Below are positions 1 through 6,424 of a stretch of 21,244 nucleotides of DNA, piece by piece. The notes under the pieces were generated by a model, which ran no database searches, was not told where the DNA came from, and saw only the letters and a list, made by a program, of their open reading frames with translations. Position numbers and translations under genes: made by a program. How positions within the stretch are numbered: the stretch's first letter is position 1; every line of letters begins with the position of its first letter. This stretch comes from Acidobacteriota bacterium (GTDB taxonomy: Bacteria > Acidobacteriota > UBA890): the NCBI GenBank assembly GCA_030609765.1, contig JAUWTE010000005.1:1-21244 (forward strand), in the 5' to 3' direction.

Positions 1-141
1 ACGCATATCTTCCCCCCAGAAGGACCTTTGTCCAGAATTTGGATCGTATCGCTGCAGGCCTAGCCCGCTGCAGATTCTATATCAAACCAACAGCCTCGCA
101 CTTCCCTTCGCATCCGGCACGGAGTCGTCACATAGGCGGTC

Positions 142-178
142 GGCACGGATCACCCCGTGCCTCTCTGCTGCCGCAGAG
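142..178. other. Two adjacent perfect hairpins
   Basis: GGCACGG (142-148) pairs with CCGTGCC (155-161) across a 6-nt loop. One base further on, CTCTGC (163-168) pairs with GCAGAG (173-178) across the tetraloop TGCC. There is no T-run on either side, so this is not a classical intrinsic terminator. Read on the minus strand, the first hairpin begins GGCACGGGGTGATC, which closely resembles the start of the repeat units at 478-735, so it may be a stray copy of that repeat. Confidence 0.5.
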
Positions 179-477
179 CAGGCTCCGCGTGCCCCCTCAG
201 GTGGCCCCAACCTCTCGCCCTAGCCTCCCCCGGTGCACTCCCATCGTTGCCCTCTCTCACGCTCGGCCAACGGTTCTGCAAGACCATCAGCCGGGGCCAG
301 ACGAACCTCACCCGCCGGACCGTCCCCGTCTCGATGCGAGAAGGGATTCCTCTACCTTGAAAACACCGCTCTCGGACCGCTACGGGTCGCGGCCGCTCGC
401 GAGGCAAAGTGCACCGTTTCGGATCAGCCGATCTCCGGTCGCCGCCGAAAACGCGGTGCGCACAGTTGGTTCAGGGA

Positions 478-617
478 GGTGCTGGGTACTCCTGGAGGCG
501 GAGGCTTGGCACGAGGCCCGAGGGAGGCGCGGGGACATCGCCGTAGCGAACACCTGAGCGCTGGGAGTGAGGAAGGCACGGGGTGGTCGCCGTAGCGGAC
601 ACTTGAGCGCGAAGGCT
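478..617 (+). repeat. Degenerate ~49-bp tandem repeats, plus orientation
   Basis: Two clear units, 520-568 and 569-617, match at about 37 of 49 positions. Their cores read GGCGCGGGGACATCGCC (from 526) and GGCACGGGGTGGTCGCC (from 575), each followed by GTAGCG and ACAC. A weaker third copy starts near 478, one period upstream, with about 19 of 36 ungapped matches to the last unit. The period of 49 is not a multiple of three, which argues against coding repeats. Oppositely oriented copies follow at 640-735. Confidence 0.6.
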
Positions 618-639
618 ACGGAGTCTCATGTCATTTTGC

Positions 640-735
640 AGACCATGTGCGCGAATTGTCCGCCTTGGTGACTACCCCGTGTCTCCCGGCGGCACCCCGC
701 TCGAACTGTCAGCCAAGGTGATTGCCCCGTGCCGT
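640..735 (-). repeat. Same repeat family, inverted copies
   Basis: Read on the minus strand, one unit starts near 733 with GGCACGGGGCAATCACC and another near 682 with AGACACGGGGTAGTCACC. Both continue with a GGC(G/T)GACA-like segment and a TTC-GCG-like segment, as in the plus-strand copies. Their spacing is 51 bp. A third, poorer copy (CCGTAGCTGAC) overlaps the lapAB stop codon about 47 bp upstream. Together with the units at 478-617 they form an array whose halves point at each other around 618-640. Confidence 0.55.
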
Positions 736-759
736 GCCGAATGCCGGAACCAGCGTCAG

Positions 760-2139
760 CTACGGTCTGGGAGTGCGGAGACCCTGTTCCTCGACCACGC
801 GGACGGTGTGCGAGACATCCTGCACGACTGTCCCCCACCGACCGCATTCCAGGCAGCGAACCACGTAGTCGTCGTAGCAGGCACCACAACGCCGGCAGCG
901 GAATGTGGGCTGCAGGGTCCCCGACCGCCGGATGATCTCCTCGAACATCTCCGCCGCGGCAGAATCATCACCTAGCCGCTTTTGCAGGCGCGCCAGGTAG
1001 AACTGCAGGGCCGGGGAGTACTCACTGCGATCGGCGAGCGCTTCGAACTCGGCCTGCGCCTCGTCGAGCATCTCCAGCCGTGCGTAAAGCAATCCGAGAC
1101 CGAGCCGCGCGGCCGCTGAGTCGCCGCCCTCGATGGTGTCGGCCGCCTTCCGGTAGGTCTGAATGGCGCTCTCCGGCTCGCCGGAGCTCAGGTAATGCTG
1201 AATCAGATGGTCGAGCAGGGGCAGGGAATGGGTCGTGTCGATACCCGCCTGCCAAGCCTTCACCGCCCCATCGCCGTCGCCGTCGGCCAGGCGCGCAACA
1301 CCAAGGAACAGATATCCAGGGACGAATTGGACATCGGCTTTGATCAGGCCCTCGAAGATCTTGGCCGCCTCTTTGCGATCATCCTCTTCGCCACTTGCCA
1401 GTAGGGCCTGGCCGCGCTCGAAGCGCAGTCCTCGGAGAATCGCCTCCTCATCGGTACGCAAGGTACCGTCCTTCACGAGCTTGAGACGCTTCTCTTGCGC
1501 CTGCTCGGCCTCGTCCCACCTGCCCTGTCGCGCGAGCAACTCCCTGAGCCAGGCATATAGTCTCGCGTCGGGCTTGGCCGTCGAAGCGATGAGTTGCTCC
1601 ACGTGGTTCACGGCCCGACCGTACTCGCCGAGAGATTCGAGGTCTGCCGCTAGCGCTTCCTGCACACGCGGGTCATCAGGGTTCAGTGCCCGGGCCCGCA
1701 TATGCATGTCCACGGCCTTGTCGGCGTTCCCCAGGTGACGAGACGTATGTCCGGCCTCCAGCCAAGCCTCGATGTTTTCAGGGTCCTCTGCGAGGATGCT
1801 CTCGAAGTGATTCAGTGCTTCCCTCTTCTCGCCGCGCAGGCCGGACCTGAGGCCGTCGATGAGAAGGCGATTATGAACCGAGGACTGCCGCTCAGTCCGC
1901 CGTAGGCGCCATCGCGACAGGGCTTCCCTCGATGACAGTACGACCGTGTAGAGCAGGGCGACAAAGACGCCCACCAGGAGGGAGAGGAAGGAAACCACCC
2001 AGAGCCGTGTTTCGAACTCGAACGGCGTGCGTCCTGGGAGGCGGAAGGTGACCGCATCTGGATTCAGCCAGGCAACCCAGAGGCCGAGAGAGACGACCAC
2101 GAAGATCATGATCAGTGTCAGCAAGCTTCGCAGCGACAT
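760..2139 (-). CDS. lapB: LapA-LapB fusion: lipopolysaccharide assembly regulator
   Basis: The 459-residue product begins with a LapA-like (DUF1049) module: two membrane helices at about residues 4-26 and 46-68, with the motif LNPDAVTF between them. It continues with TPR repeats through most of its length and ends in a rubredoxin-like zinc site (CxxC at 415/418 and 429/432, followed by WGTV). TPRs plus a C-terminal rubredoxin domain is the LapB/YciM architecture. In E. coli, LapB is an inner-membrane adaptor controlling FtsH degradation of LpxC and so LPS synthesis; LapA is a separate small neighbour gene. Here both appear in one frame. I chose the ATG at 2139 because GGAGAG lies 7 nt upstream; a TTG 15 bp further up is also in frame. 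It is the last gene of the minus-strand run. The fusion is visible; the function is inferred from the family. Confidence 0.85.
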   Translation of the reverse strand: MSLRSLLTLIMIFVVVSLGLWVAWLNPDAVTFRLPGRTPFEFETRLWVVSFLSLLVGVFVALLYTVVLSSREALSRWRLRRTERQSSVHNRLLIDGLRSGLRGEKREALNHFESILAEDPENIEAWLEAGHTSRHLGNADKAVDMHMRARALNPDDPRVQEALAADLESLGEYGRAVNHVEQLIASTAKPDARLYAWLRELLARQGRWDEAEQAQEKRLKLVKDGTLRTDEEAILRGLRFERGQALLASGEEDDRKEAAKIFEGLIKADVQFVPGYLFLGVARLADGDGDGAVKAWQAGIDTTHSLPLLDHLIQHYLSSGEPESAIQTYRKAADTIEGGDSAAARLGLGLLYARLEMLDEAQAEFEALADRSEYSPALQFYLARLQKRLGDDSAAAEMFEEIIRRSGTLQPTFRCRRCGACYDDYVVRCLECGRWGTVVQDVSHTVRVVEEQGLRTPRP

Positions 2140-2175
2140 TCCAGTACTCTCCAATCGACCCTCATCCTGGACTCT

Positions 2176-2224
2176 AGGCTCGGTCCAAGAGCCTTCACAA
2201 GAGGCTCGGTCCAGGAGCCTTCAC
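2176..2224 (-). repeat. Tandem hairpin repeat in the lapAB leader
   Basis: A 23-bp unit occurs twice (2176-2198 and 2202-2224) with one mismatch. Each unit is itself a hairpin: AGGCTC and GAGCCT around a 7-nt loop. On the transcribed (minus) strand the loops read CTGGACC and TTGGACC. A GTCCAG at 2167-2172, just downstream, is fully complementary to the first loop in transcription order, so a loop-leader interaction is possible. The block separates the dksA-like stop from the lapAB ribosome-binding site. Confidence 0.65.
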
Positions 2225-2225
2225 T

Positions 2226-2582
2226 CTACTCGCTTCCGGCCGCCTCCTCTTTCTCCTGGCAGTCGATGCAGCGGCGCGCCCACGGGATTGCTTTCAGCCT
2301 CGGCATGCCGATCTTCTCCCCGCAGGACTGGCATTCCTCGTAGGTACCTTCGTCCATTCGGGTCAAGGCTTCGTCCAACCGTCTCAGGAGGTCACGCTCA
2401 TTGTCAGTCAGGCTATAGAGGAACTCCTTGCGATACGACTCCGTGGCCCGATCTGCTAAGTCCTGCAGTCCTTCCTCGCCGGACTCGCGGTTGGCAGCCT
2501 GGGTTCGCCGGTACGATTCGAAAACGTCTCGGCGCTTCTGCTCGAGCTGGCTCCGCAGCCTCTTTTGTTCAACAGCTCTCAT
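2226..2582 (-). CDS. dksA: DksA/TraR-family zinc-finger transcription factor
   Basis: This 118-residue protein has an N-terminal coiled-coil region and a C-terminal four-cysteine zinc finger (C84, C87, C105, C108) in the DksA pattern CxxCGxxIGxxRLxAxPxxxxCxxC. At the expected coiled-coil tip it has D41-L-A-D44, matching the two aspartates with which DksA acts in the secondary channel of RNA polymerase alongside ppGpp. It is shorter than E. coli DksA (151 residues), lacking part of the N-terminal helix, so it could be a DksA paralogue rather than the main DksA. The ATG has GAGG about 10 nt upstream. It sits 70 bp after rlmH and is probably co-transcribed with it. Confidence 0.85.
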   Translation of the reverse strand: MRAVEQKRLRSQLEQKRRDVFESYRRTQAANRESGEEGLQDLADRATESYRKEFLYSLTDNERDLLRRLDEALTRMDEGTYEECQSCGEKIGMPRLKAIPWARRCIDCQEKEEAAGSE

Positions 2583-2652
2583 CGGTGCGCATCCTCATTT
2601 GTGGCCTGACTCACCCTGAGCCCGACCCATCAACTCTTTGCCGACCTTCGTT

Positions 2653-3144
2653 CTAACGGTCGTACGGCAACCCTCGAATAATTGTGAATCCCCGGTATAG
2701 CTGCTCGACGAGGAGCAGGCGCGCCATATCGTGGGGCAAGGTCATGCGGGAAAGCCCCAGCAACATGTCCGCCTGGTCCTTGACGATCGGTGCAACTCCA
2801 TCTGGCCCCCCCACGACGAATGTGAGAGTGCGCGCACTATCGTAGCATTGACGCTCCAATAAGCGAGCAAATCCCGCCGAGTCCAGATGCTTGCCTGCCG
2901 GGTCGACAACCACCAGGAACATCGACTCCAGCGTTGCCAGGCGCTTGAGGATCGACTTGCCCTCACGCTCGATCCTGTGTGCCTGGGAGTACTTCTTCCC
3001 AACCGGCTCCTCTGGCGTCACGAGGCACTCGCAGGTCCGAAAACGCCTGATTCGCCCCAGATATTCGGTAACACCGATGCGGGCATACTCGGCCGCGGTT
3101 CGACCAGGCCAACAAAGCACCAGATTTGATTCTCCCCCACTCAC
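2653..3144 (-). CDS. rlmH: 23S rRNA pseudouridine-1915 N3-methyltransferase RlmH
   Basis: The 163-residue product has the SPOUT-class RlmH signatures: the GGPDG SAM-binding loop at 112-116 (GGPEG in E. coli), then LSRMTLPHDMAR, a VEQLYRGFTI segment and a C-terminal PY-x-R. RlmH methylates pseudouridine 1915 in helix 69 of 23S rRNA. The C-terminus ends PYDR, whereas E. coli ends PYHRE: Asp replaces the His and the final Glu is missing. The start is GTG with a weak ribosome-binding site. The rsfS-rlmH adjacency is widespread in bacteria. A promoter candidate lies upstream at 3256-3285, so the gene may be transcribed independently of rsfS. Confidence 0.93.
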   Translation of the reverse strand: MSGGESNLVLCWPGRTAAEYARIGVTEYLGRIRRFRTCECLVTPEEPVGKKYSQAHRIEREGKSILKRLATLESMFLVVVDPAGKHLDSAGFARLLERQCYDSARTLTFVVGGPDGVAPIVKDQADMLLGLSRMTLPHDMARLLLVEQLYRGFTIIRGLPYDR

Positions 3145-3255
3145 AAAAGTCTAACCTTGCGGATCGAAATCCGTCGATTTGGGAGTTTCACGGCCGCGTC
3201 CAATGCGCCCCCATCGAGGCCTTCTCGCCGGTAGCCGGCTGCTGAATTGACGCAT

Positions 3256-3285
3256 AGCCTACCCACGGATATTGCTTCGCCGCAA
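3256..3285 (-). promoter_or_regulatory. Promoter candidate for rlmH
   Basis: On the minus strand TTGCGG (3280-3285), an 18-bp spacer and TAGGCT (3256-3261). The same -35 hexamer and spacer length occur before rplU and before the TPR protein gene. It lies in the 215-bp rsfS-rlmH gap, about 110 bp upstream of the rlmH start. The -10 element is the weakest of the three. Confidence 0.4.
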
Positions 3286-3325
3286 GCCGAACACGAGAGA
3301 CGCAAGTCCGGCCGATCTGGCCCGA

Positions 3326-3355
3326 GTTTCTCAACGGGTCGCGAAGCCAGACGGG
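3326..3355. repeat. Dispersed repeat, partner of the element upstream of obg
   Basis: TTTCTCAACGGGTCGCGAAG (3327-3346) and the next nine bases match CTTCTCAACGGTTCGTGAAG and following bases at 5483-5510, with about 24 of 28 positions identical. The reverse complement of 3326-3343 also resembles the opposite arm of the obg element at 5538-5556. Both copies are intergenic, which suggests a REP-like dispersed palindromic family. Confidence 0.5.
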
Positions 3356-3359
3356 AGAT

Positions 3360-3764
3360 TCAGGCAGGAGCACTCTCACGGTTGCCCACGAGCACCGGAG
3401 CATCGCGCCAGACGCGCTCGAGGTGGTAGAAATCACGCGTTTCGCGGGTGAAGACGTTGACTAGAAAGTCGACGTAGTCGACGAGGACCCAGTTCCCCTG
3501 CTCGTAGCCCTCGATGTGGAGGGGTTTGACCCCTTGCTCGCGGAGCTCCTCGACGATCGCATCGACGACGGCTTGCACGTGCCGCTCGCTGCCCCCGCTG
3601 CACATGATGATGTAGTCGGTGAAGCTGGCGATCTCGCGGAGATCCAAGACCAACGGGTCCTCGCCCTTGTGGTCTTCAATCGCCGTTACTGCCGCGGTGA
3701 GATCGGCAGGGAGATTTTCGGGGCTCTCCGACCGTTCACCTGGCGGCAGCGAATCGTTGCTCAA
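3360..3764 (-). CDS. rsfS: Ribosomal silencing factor RsfS
   Basis: The 134-residue protein has the RsfS/Iojap core: LVLDLREIASFTDYIIMCSG, HVQAVVDAIVEEL, and the run from WVLVDYVDFLVNVF to RDFYHLERVW. RsfS binds ribosomal protein L14 and blocks subunit joining when nutrients are scarce. The start is taken as TTG at 3764, which overlaps the nadD TGA stop (TTGA), with GGAG 8-10 nt upstream; no ATG lies further in. The overlap implies translational coupling with nadD. There is a roughly 28-residue hydrophilic N-terminal extension before the conserved domain. Confidence 0.92.
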   Translation of the reverse strand: MSNDSLPPGERSESPENLPADLTAAVTAIEDHKGEDPLVLDLREIASFTDYIIMCSGGSERHVQAVVDAIVEELREQGVKPLHIEGYEQGNWVLVDYVDFLVNVFTRETRDFYHLERVWRDAPVLVGNRESAPA

Positions 3765-4468
3765 GAGACCGTCTCCGCTAGTTGCGCGACCTCTCGATAC
3801 AGCCCGTTTGCTTGGATGTATCGCTCAACCTCGGCCGGCACTCGATACCTGATGCTGCGCCCAGCATTGATCCGCTCCCGGATCTCGGTCGAGGAAATGT
3901 CGACGAAAAGCCGATCCGAGAGGAACACGCGGCGTGGCGCCCCGGCGTCCTCGTCGCCGAGGAATGAGCAGGGGTCGCTTTCCCCGGTGCGCAGATCGAC
4001 AATGCGCTCGACGATCCACGCCGGCAACCGCGCCGGGATGTCATCGAAGCCGTGACCCGGCCTGCTGACAACGATGAAATGGCACAGGTTCAGCAACTCC
4101 TCGTAGCCTTCCCAGGTCTCGATATCCAAGAATGAGTCGAGGCCGACCACGAAGAGCAGCTCGGTGTCGTCGCCGAACTCCTCGCTGAGCATCCGCACGG
4201 TGTCGATGCTGTAGCTCATGCCCGGTCGGTTGACCTCGATCGGAGATGCGACGAAGGCCGGATTCTGGAGGATCGCTGCCACTACCATGGCGAAACGGTC
4301 CTTTGCCTCGGTCAGCGCGGGTCGATCCTTGTGAGGCGGCTCATTGCAGGGCATGAAGTGGACCTCATCGAGACAGAACTCCTCACGGATCTCCTCGCCC
4401 AGCATGAGGTGGCCCGTGTGCGGCGGGTCGAACGTTCCGCCGAAGATCCCGACGCGCTTGCCGTTCAT
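3761..4468 (-). CDS. nadD: Nicotinate-nucleotide adenylyltransferase NadD
   Basis: NadD converts nicotinate mononucleotide and ATP to deamido-NAD in NAD synthesis. The 235-residue product shows the nucleotidyltransferase motif GGTFDPPHTGH (residues 10-20, with the catalytic HxGH) and the C-terminal ISSTEIR motif at 191-197, plus the typical FVVGLDSF and SRPG segments. The frame remains open upstream, but the ATG at 4468 is chosen because AGGGAGG lies 8 nt before it and the protein then starts directly before the first beta strand. It follows obg by 13 bp and overlaps rsfS by 4 bp, so obg-nadD-rsfS is a tight operon. Confidence 0.95.
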   Translation of the reverse strand: MNGKRVGIFGGTFDPPHTGHLMLGEEIREEFCLDEVHFMPCNEPPHKDRPALTEAKDRFAMVVAAILQNPAFVASPIEVNRPGMSYSIDTVRMLSEEFGDDTELLFVVGLDSFLDIETWEGYEELLNLCHFIVVSRPGHGFDDIPARLPAWIVERIVDLRTGESDPCSFLGDEDAGAPRRVFLSDRLFVDISSTEIRERINAGRSIRYRVPAEVERYIQANGLYREVAQLAETVS

Positions 4469-4481
4469 GCGATCTGCCTCC

Positions 4482-5474
4482 CTAACCTGGAATTTGCTCG
4501 CGCACCCACGCGATGAAGCTCTCCAGCCCCTCATCCTCGAGAGCCGAGAGCTCACAGTAGGCTACATTATCTTCCTCTGCCACGGCACGCAGTGCCGCCA
4601 GCGTCTCTCGCTCGGGCCCGAGATCCGTCTTCGTGGCGACCAGCATCCGAGGTCGCTCCAGCAAGGCTGGATTGTAATGCTCCAGCTCGTGGCAGAGGGA
4701 GCGATAGTACTCGACGACCTCCTCCCGGGTGGCTGAGGAATCGACCAGCACCGCCAGCGCTCGCGTCCGCTCGATGTGGCGAAGGAAGTTGAGCCCCAGC
4801 CCCTCGCCACGATGGGCGCCCTCGATGAGTCCAGGTACATCCGCCAGAACTGCCCGAGCGTAGTCCCCCATATCGAGGATGCCGAGGTTAGGCTCAAGCG
4901 TCGTGAAGGGGTAGGCCGCGACCTTTCCCTTCGATGCTGTGAGGCGCCGAAGTAGCGTGGTCTTGCCGGCATTGGGACGGCCAACGAAACCAACGTCGGC
5001 GATGAGCTTGAGCTCGAGTAACAGATGACGGTGCTCACCAGGCTTGCCGTCCTCCGCGATGCGGGGAGCGCGGCGTGTGGAAGTAGCGAAGCGGGCGTTG
5101 CCGCGACCACCACGGCCGCCGGCAGCTATTAAAATACGGTCACCCGGAGAAGCGAGATCGGCGAGCAGATCGGATAACTCCACGTCGTACACTTCAGTGC
5201 CGGCAGGCACCGGAATCTCGATGCATTCGCCCGCCCTGCCGTGGCGATTGCTTCCTTGCCCGTGTGCGCCGCGCTTGGCGCGAAACACTTGCCCCTGACG
5301 AAAGTGTCCCAGGTGCGAAGAGCTGGGATCGACGAACAGCACAACGTCGCCGCCAGCGCCACCATCGCCGCCGCTCGGCCCACCGCGAGGAACGTACTTC
5401 TCCCTCCGGAAGGCCACGCAGCCGCGACCACCGTTCCCGGCCTCAACGCGCACTTCTACTTTGTCGCGGAACAT
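4482..5474 (-). CDS. obg: Obg-family GTPase (ribosome assembly)
   Basis: The 330-residue protein has a glycine-rich Obg fold at residues 1-158 and a G domain after it: G1 GRPNAGKT (165-172), switch PFTTLEPNLG (189-198), G3 DVPG (212-215), G4 TKTD (281-284) and G5 SAL. G4 reads TKTD rather than the usual NKxD, and G1 has Thr in place of the usual Ser. No C-terminal OCT domain is present, as in the short Obg class. Obg assists late assembly of the 50S subunit and responds to ppGpp. Its initiation region (ATG at 5474) lies at the edge of a long inverted repeat (5474-5565). Confidence 0.95.
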   Translation of the reverse strand: MFRDKVEVRVEAGNGGRGCVAFRREKYVPRGGPSGGDGGAGGDVVLFVDPSSSHLGHFRQGQVFRAKRGAHGQGSNRHGRAGECIEIPVPAGTEVYDVELSDLLADLASPGDRILIAAGGRGGRGNARFATSTRRAPRIAEDGKPGEHRHLLLELKLIADVGFVGRPNAGKTTLLRRLTASKGKVAAYPFTTLEPNLGILDMGDYARAVLADVPGLIEGAHRGEGLGLNFLRHIERTRALAVLVDSSATREEVVEYYRSLCHELEHYNPALLERPRMLVATKTDLGPERETLAALRAVAEEDNVAYCELSALEDEGLESFIAWVREQIPG

Positions 5475-5565
5475 AGCCTGGACTTCTCAACGGTTCGTGA
5501 AGCGAGCGGGCGCAAGGGCCGTGAGGGCAAGGCGCGCCGCGCGACCCATTGACAAGTCCAGGCTA
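5474..5565 (-). repeat. 92-bp inverted-repeat element over the obg start
   Basis: TAGCCTGGACTTCTCAA (5474-5490) and TTGACAAGTCCAGGCTA (5549-5565) pair at 16 of 17 positions, enclosing a GC-rich 58-nt interior. The left arm reaches the A of the obg ATG, so in an rpmA-obg transcript the bases in front of the start codon would lie in the stem. There is no T-run, so a simple intrinsic terminator is unlikely. Part of the element is repeated at 3326-3355. Confidence 0.65.
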
Positions 5566-5627
5566 GGGTCGAGGCACACCCTACCGCGGCGGAATGATTG
5601 GATTGGTAGCGGGGTGAAGGATTCGGG

Positions 5628-5882
5628 CTAGCGGGGCTGTATGGAGATGAACTTGCCGCGGCCACCCTTATCTTCGAAGTTAACCACGCCGTCGATCTTC
5701 GCAAACAGCGTATCGTCCCGACCGATACCGACGTTGGTGCCGGGCTTGAATCGCGTGCCGCGCTGCCGCACGAGGATCGAGCCACCGGTGACGAACTGAC
5801 CGCCGAAGCGCTTGACTCCCAAGCGCTGGGCGTTGCTGTCGCGACCGTTACGGCTGCTCCCCTGGCCTTTTTTATGTGCCAT
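5628..5882 (-). CDS. rpmA: 50S ribosomal protein L27
   Basis: The 84-residue protein has the family start MAHKKGQGSSRNGRDS and continues SNAQRLGVKRFGGQFV, GSILVRQRGT, the KPGTNVGIGRDDTLFA segment and a basic end. L27 sits at the peptidyl transferase centre, with its N-terminal tail reaching the P-site tRNA. There is no N-terminal propeptide of the Firmicutes type, since the mature sequence follows directly after Met. It lies 32 bp downstream of rplU, the normal arrangement, and is separated from obg by the inverted-repeat element. Confidence 0.98.
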   Translation of the reverse strand: MAHKKGQGSSRNGRDSNAQRLGVKRFGGQFVTGGSILVRQRGTRFKPGTNVGIGRDDTLFAKIDGVVNFEDKGGRGKFISIQPR

Positions 5883-5914
5883 CGTATTGTCTCTTCTGAA
5901 GTCCGTTGAGCGAT

Positions 5915-6238
5915 TTACTTGGCTCCGGGCGCAACGATCTCGTCAATTTGTAGGGCCGTGTAATCCTGGCGATGGCCGATCTTGCGGCGATAACCCTTGC
6001 GCCGCTTCTTCTTGAATACCACCACCTTGCGACCGCGGCCTTCCTCGACTACGGTCGCCCGGACCTCGGCACCTTCTACGTTGGGACAGCCGACGAAAAC
6101 AGCTTCGCCGTCCGCGATCAAATGTACAGCATCGATAGCCACATGGTCCCCGACGTTCTCCTCGAGGCGCTCGACACGAACTACGTCGCCCTGGCTAACG
6201 CGATACTGCTTTCCACCTGTTTCAATGACTGCGAACAT
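5915..6238 (-). CDS. rplU: 50S ribosomal protein L21
   Basis: The 107-residue protein begins MFAVIETGGKQYRVSQGD and carries the C-terminal basic KKKRRKGYRRKIGHRQ segment followed by a TALQIDEI end, both diagnostic of L21, which binds 23S rRNA together with L20. It is the first gene of the minus-strand ribosomal/GTPase run. No clear Shine-Dalgarno sequence precedes the ATG. A good promoter candidate lies about 40 bp upstream. Confidence 0.98.
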   Translation of the reverse strand: MFAVIETGGKQYRVSQGDVVRVERLEENVGDHVAIDAVHLIADGEAVFVGCPNVEGAEVRATVVEEGRGRKVVVFKKKRRKGYRRKIGHRQDYTALQIDEIVAPGAK

Positions 6239-6281
6239 CAGATTTTACCGTGGGTTTGGGCTGCGGGAATGTAACTGGCAT

Positions 6282-6311
6282 ATTCTACGGGTGGCCGACC
6301 CCCTGCCGCAA
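6282..6311 (-). promoter_or_regulatory. Promoter candidate for rplU-rpmA
   Basis: On the minus strand TTGCGG (6306-6311), an 18-bp spacer and TAGAAT (6282-6287). A start site about 7 nt downstream would give a leader of roughly 35-40 nt. The same two hexamers with the same spacer appear before the TPR protein gene at 11390-11419. Confidence 0.55.
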
Positions 6312-6424
6312 GCCAACTGTGAAGCCTGGCACCGCATTCGAGTGGGGACACGGTCGCTTGCCAGGGGCGCGATTCGCAGCGATTTTCAAAATTCCAGGCG
6401 GCCCCTAGCAGGCCCATCACACTT

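Larger units (their letters stand above)
1..759. other. Long gene-free region at the left edge
   Basis: No reading frame here looks like a protein: the open frames on both strands are rich in Arg, Pro and Ser with no recognisable motif, as expected from GC-rich non-coding DNA. The stretch lies downstream of the minus-strand lapAB gene. It contains two short perfect hairpins at 142-178 and a cluster of degenerate repeats at about 478-735, described separately. I found no T-loop motif of a tRNA and no conserved RNase P, tmRNA or SRP RNA signature. It could hold an unassigned structured RNA or the remains of a repeat array; the sequence alone does not decide. Confidence 0.6.

Noticed and set aside
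39..595. Overlapping plus-strand open frames at the left edge
   Set aside because: They are Arg/Pro/Ser-rich, lack motifs and overlap the repeat units whose period is not a multiple of three.
478..735. CRISPR array
   Set aside because: Repeat units diverge strongly, change orientation midway, have no distinct spacers, and no cas gene is present.
1..759. RNase P RNA, tmRNA, SRP RNA or tRNA
   Set aside because: None of the conserved core sequences or a T-loop with acceptor end was found on either strand by eye.
4469..4555. N-terminal extension of NadD
   Set aside because: It overlaps the end of obg, and a strong Shine-Dalgarno precedes the ATG at 4468, which matches the family start.
5474..5565. 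Intrinsic terminator of rpmA
   Set aside because: The loop is 58 nt long and no T-run follows the stem on either strand.
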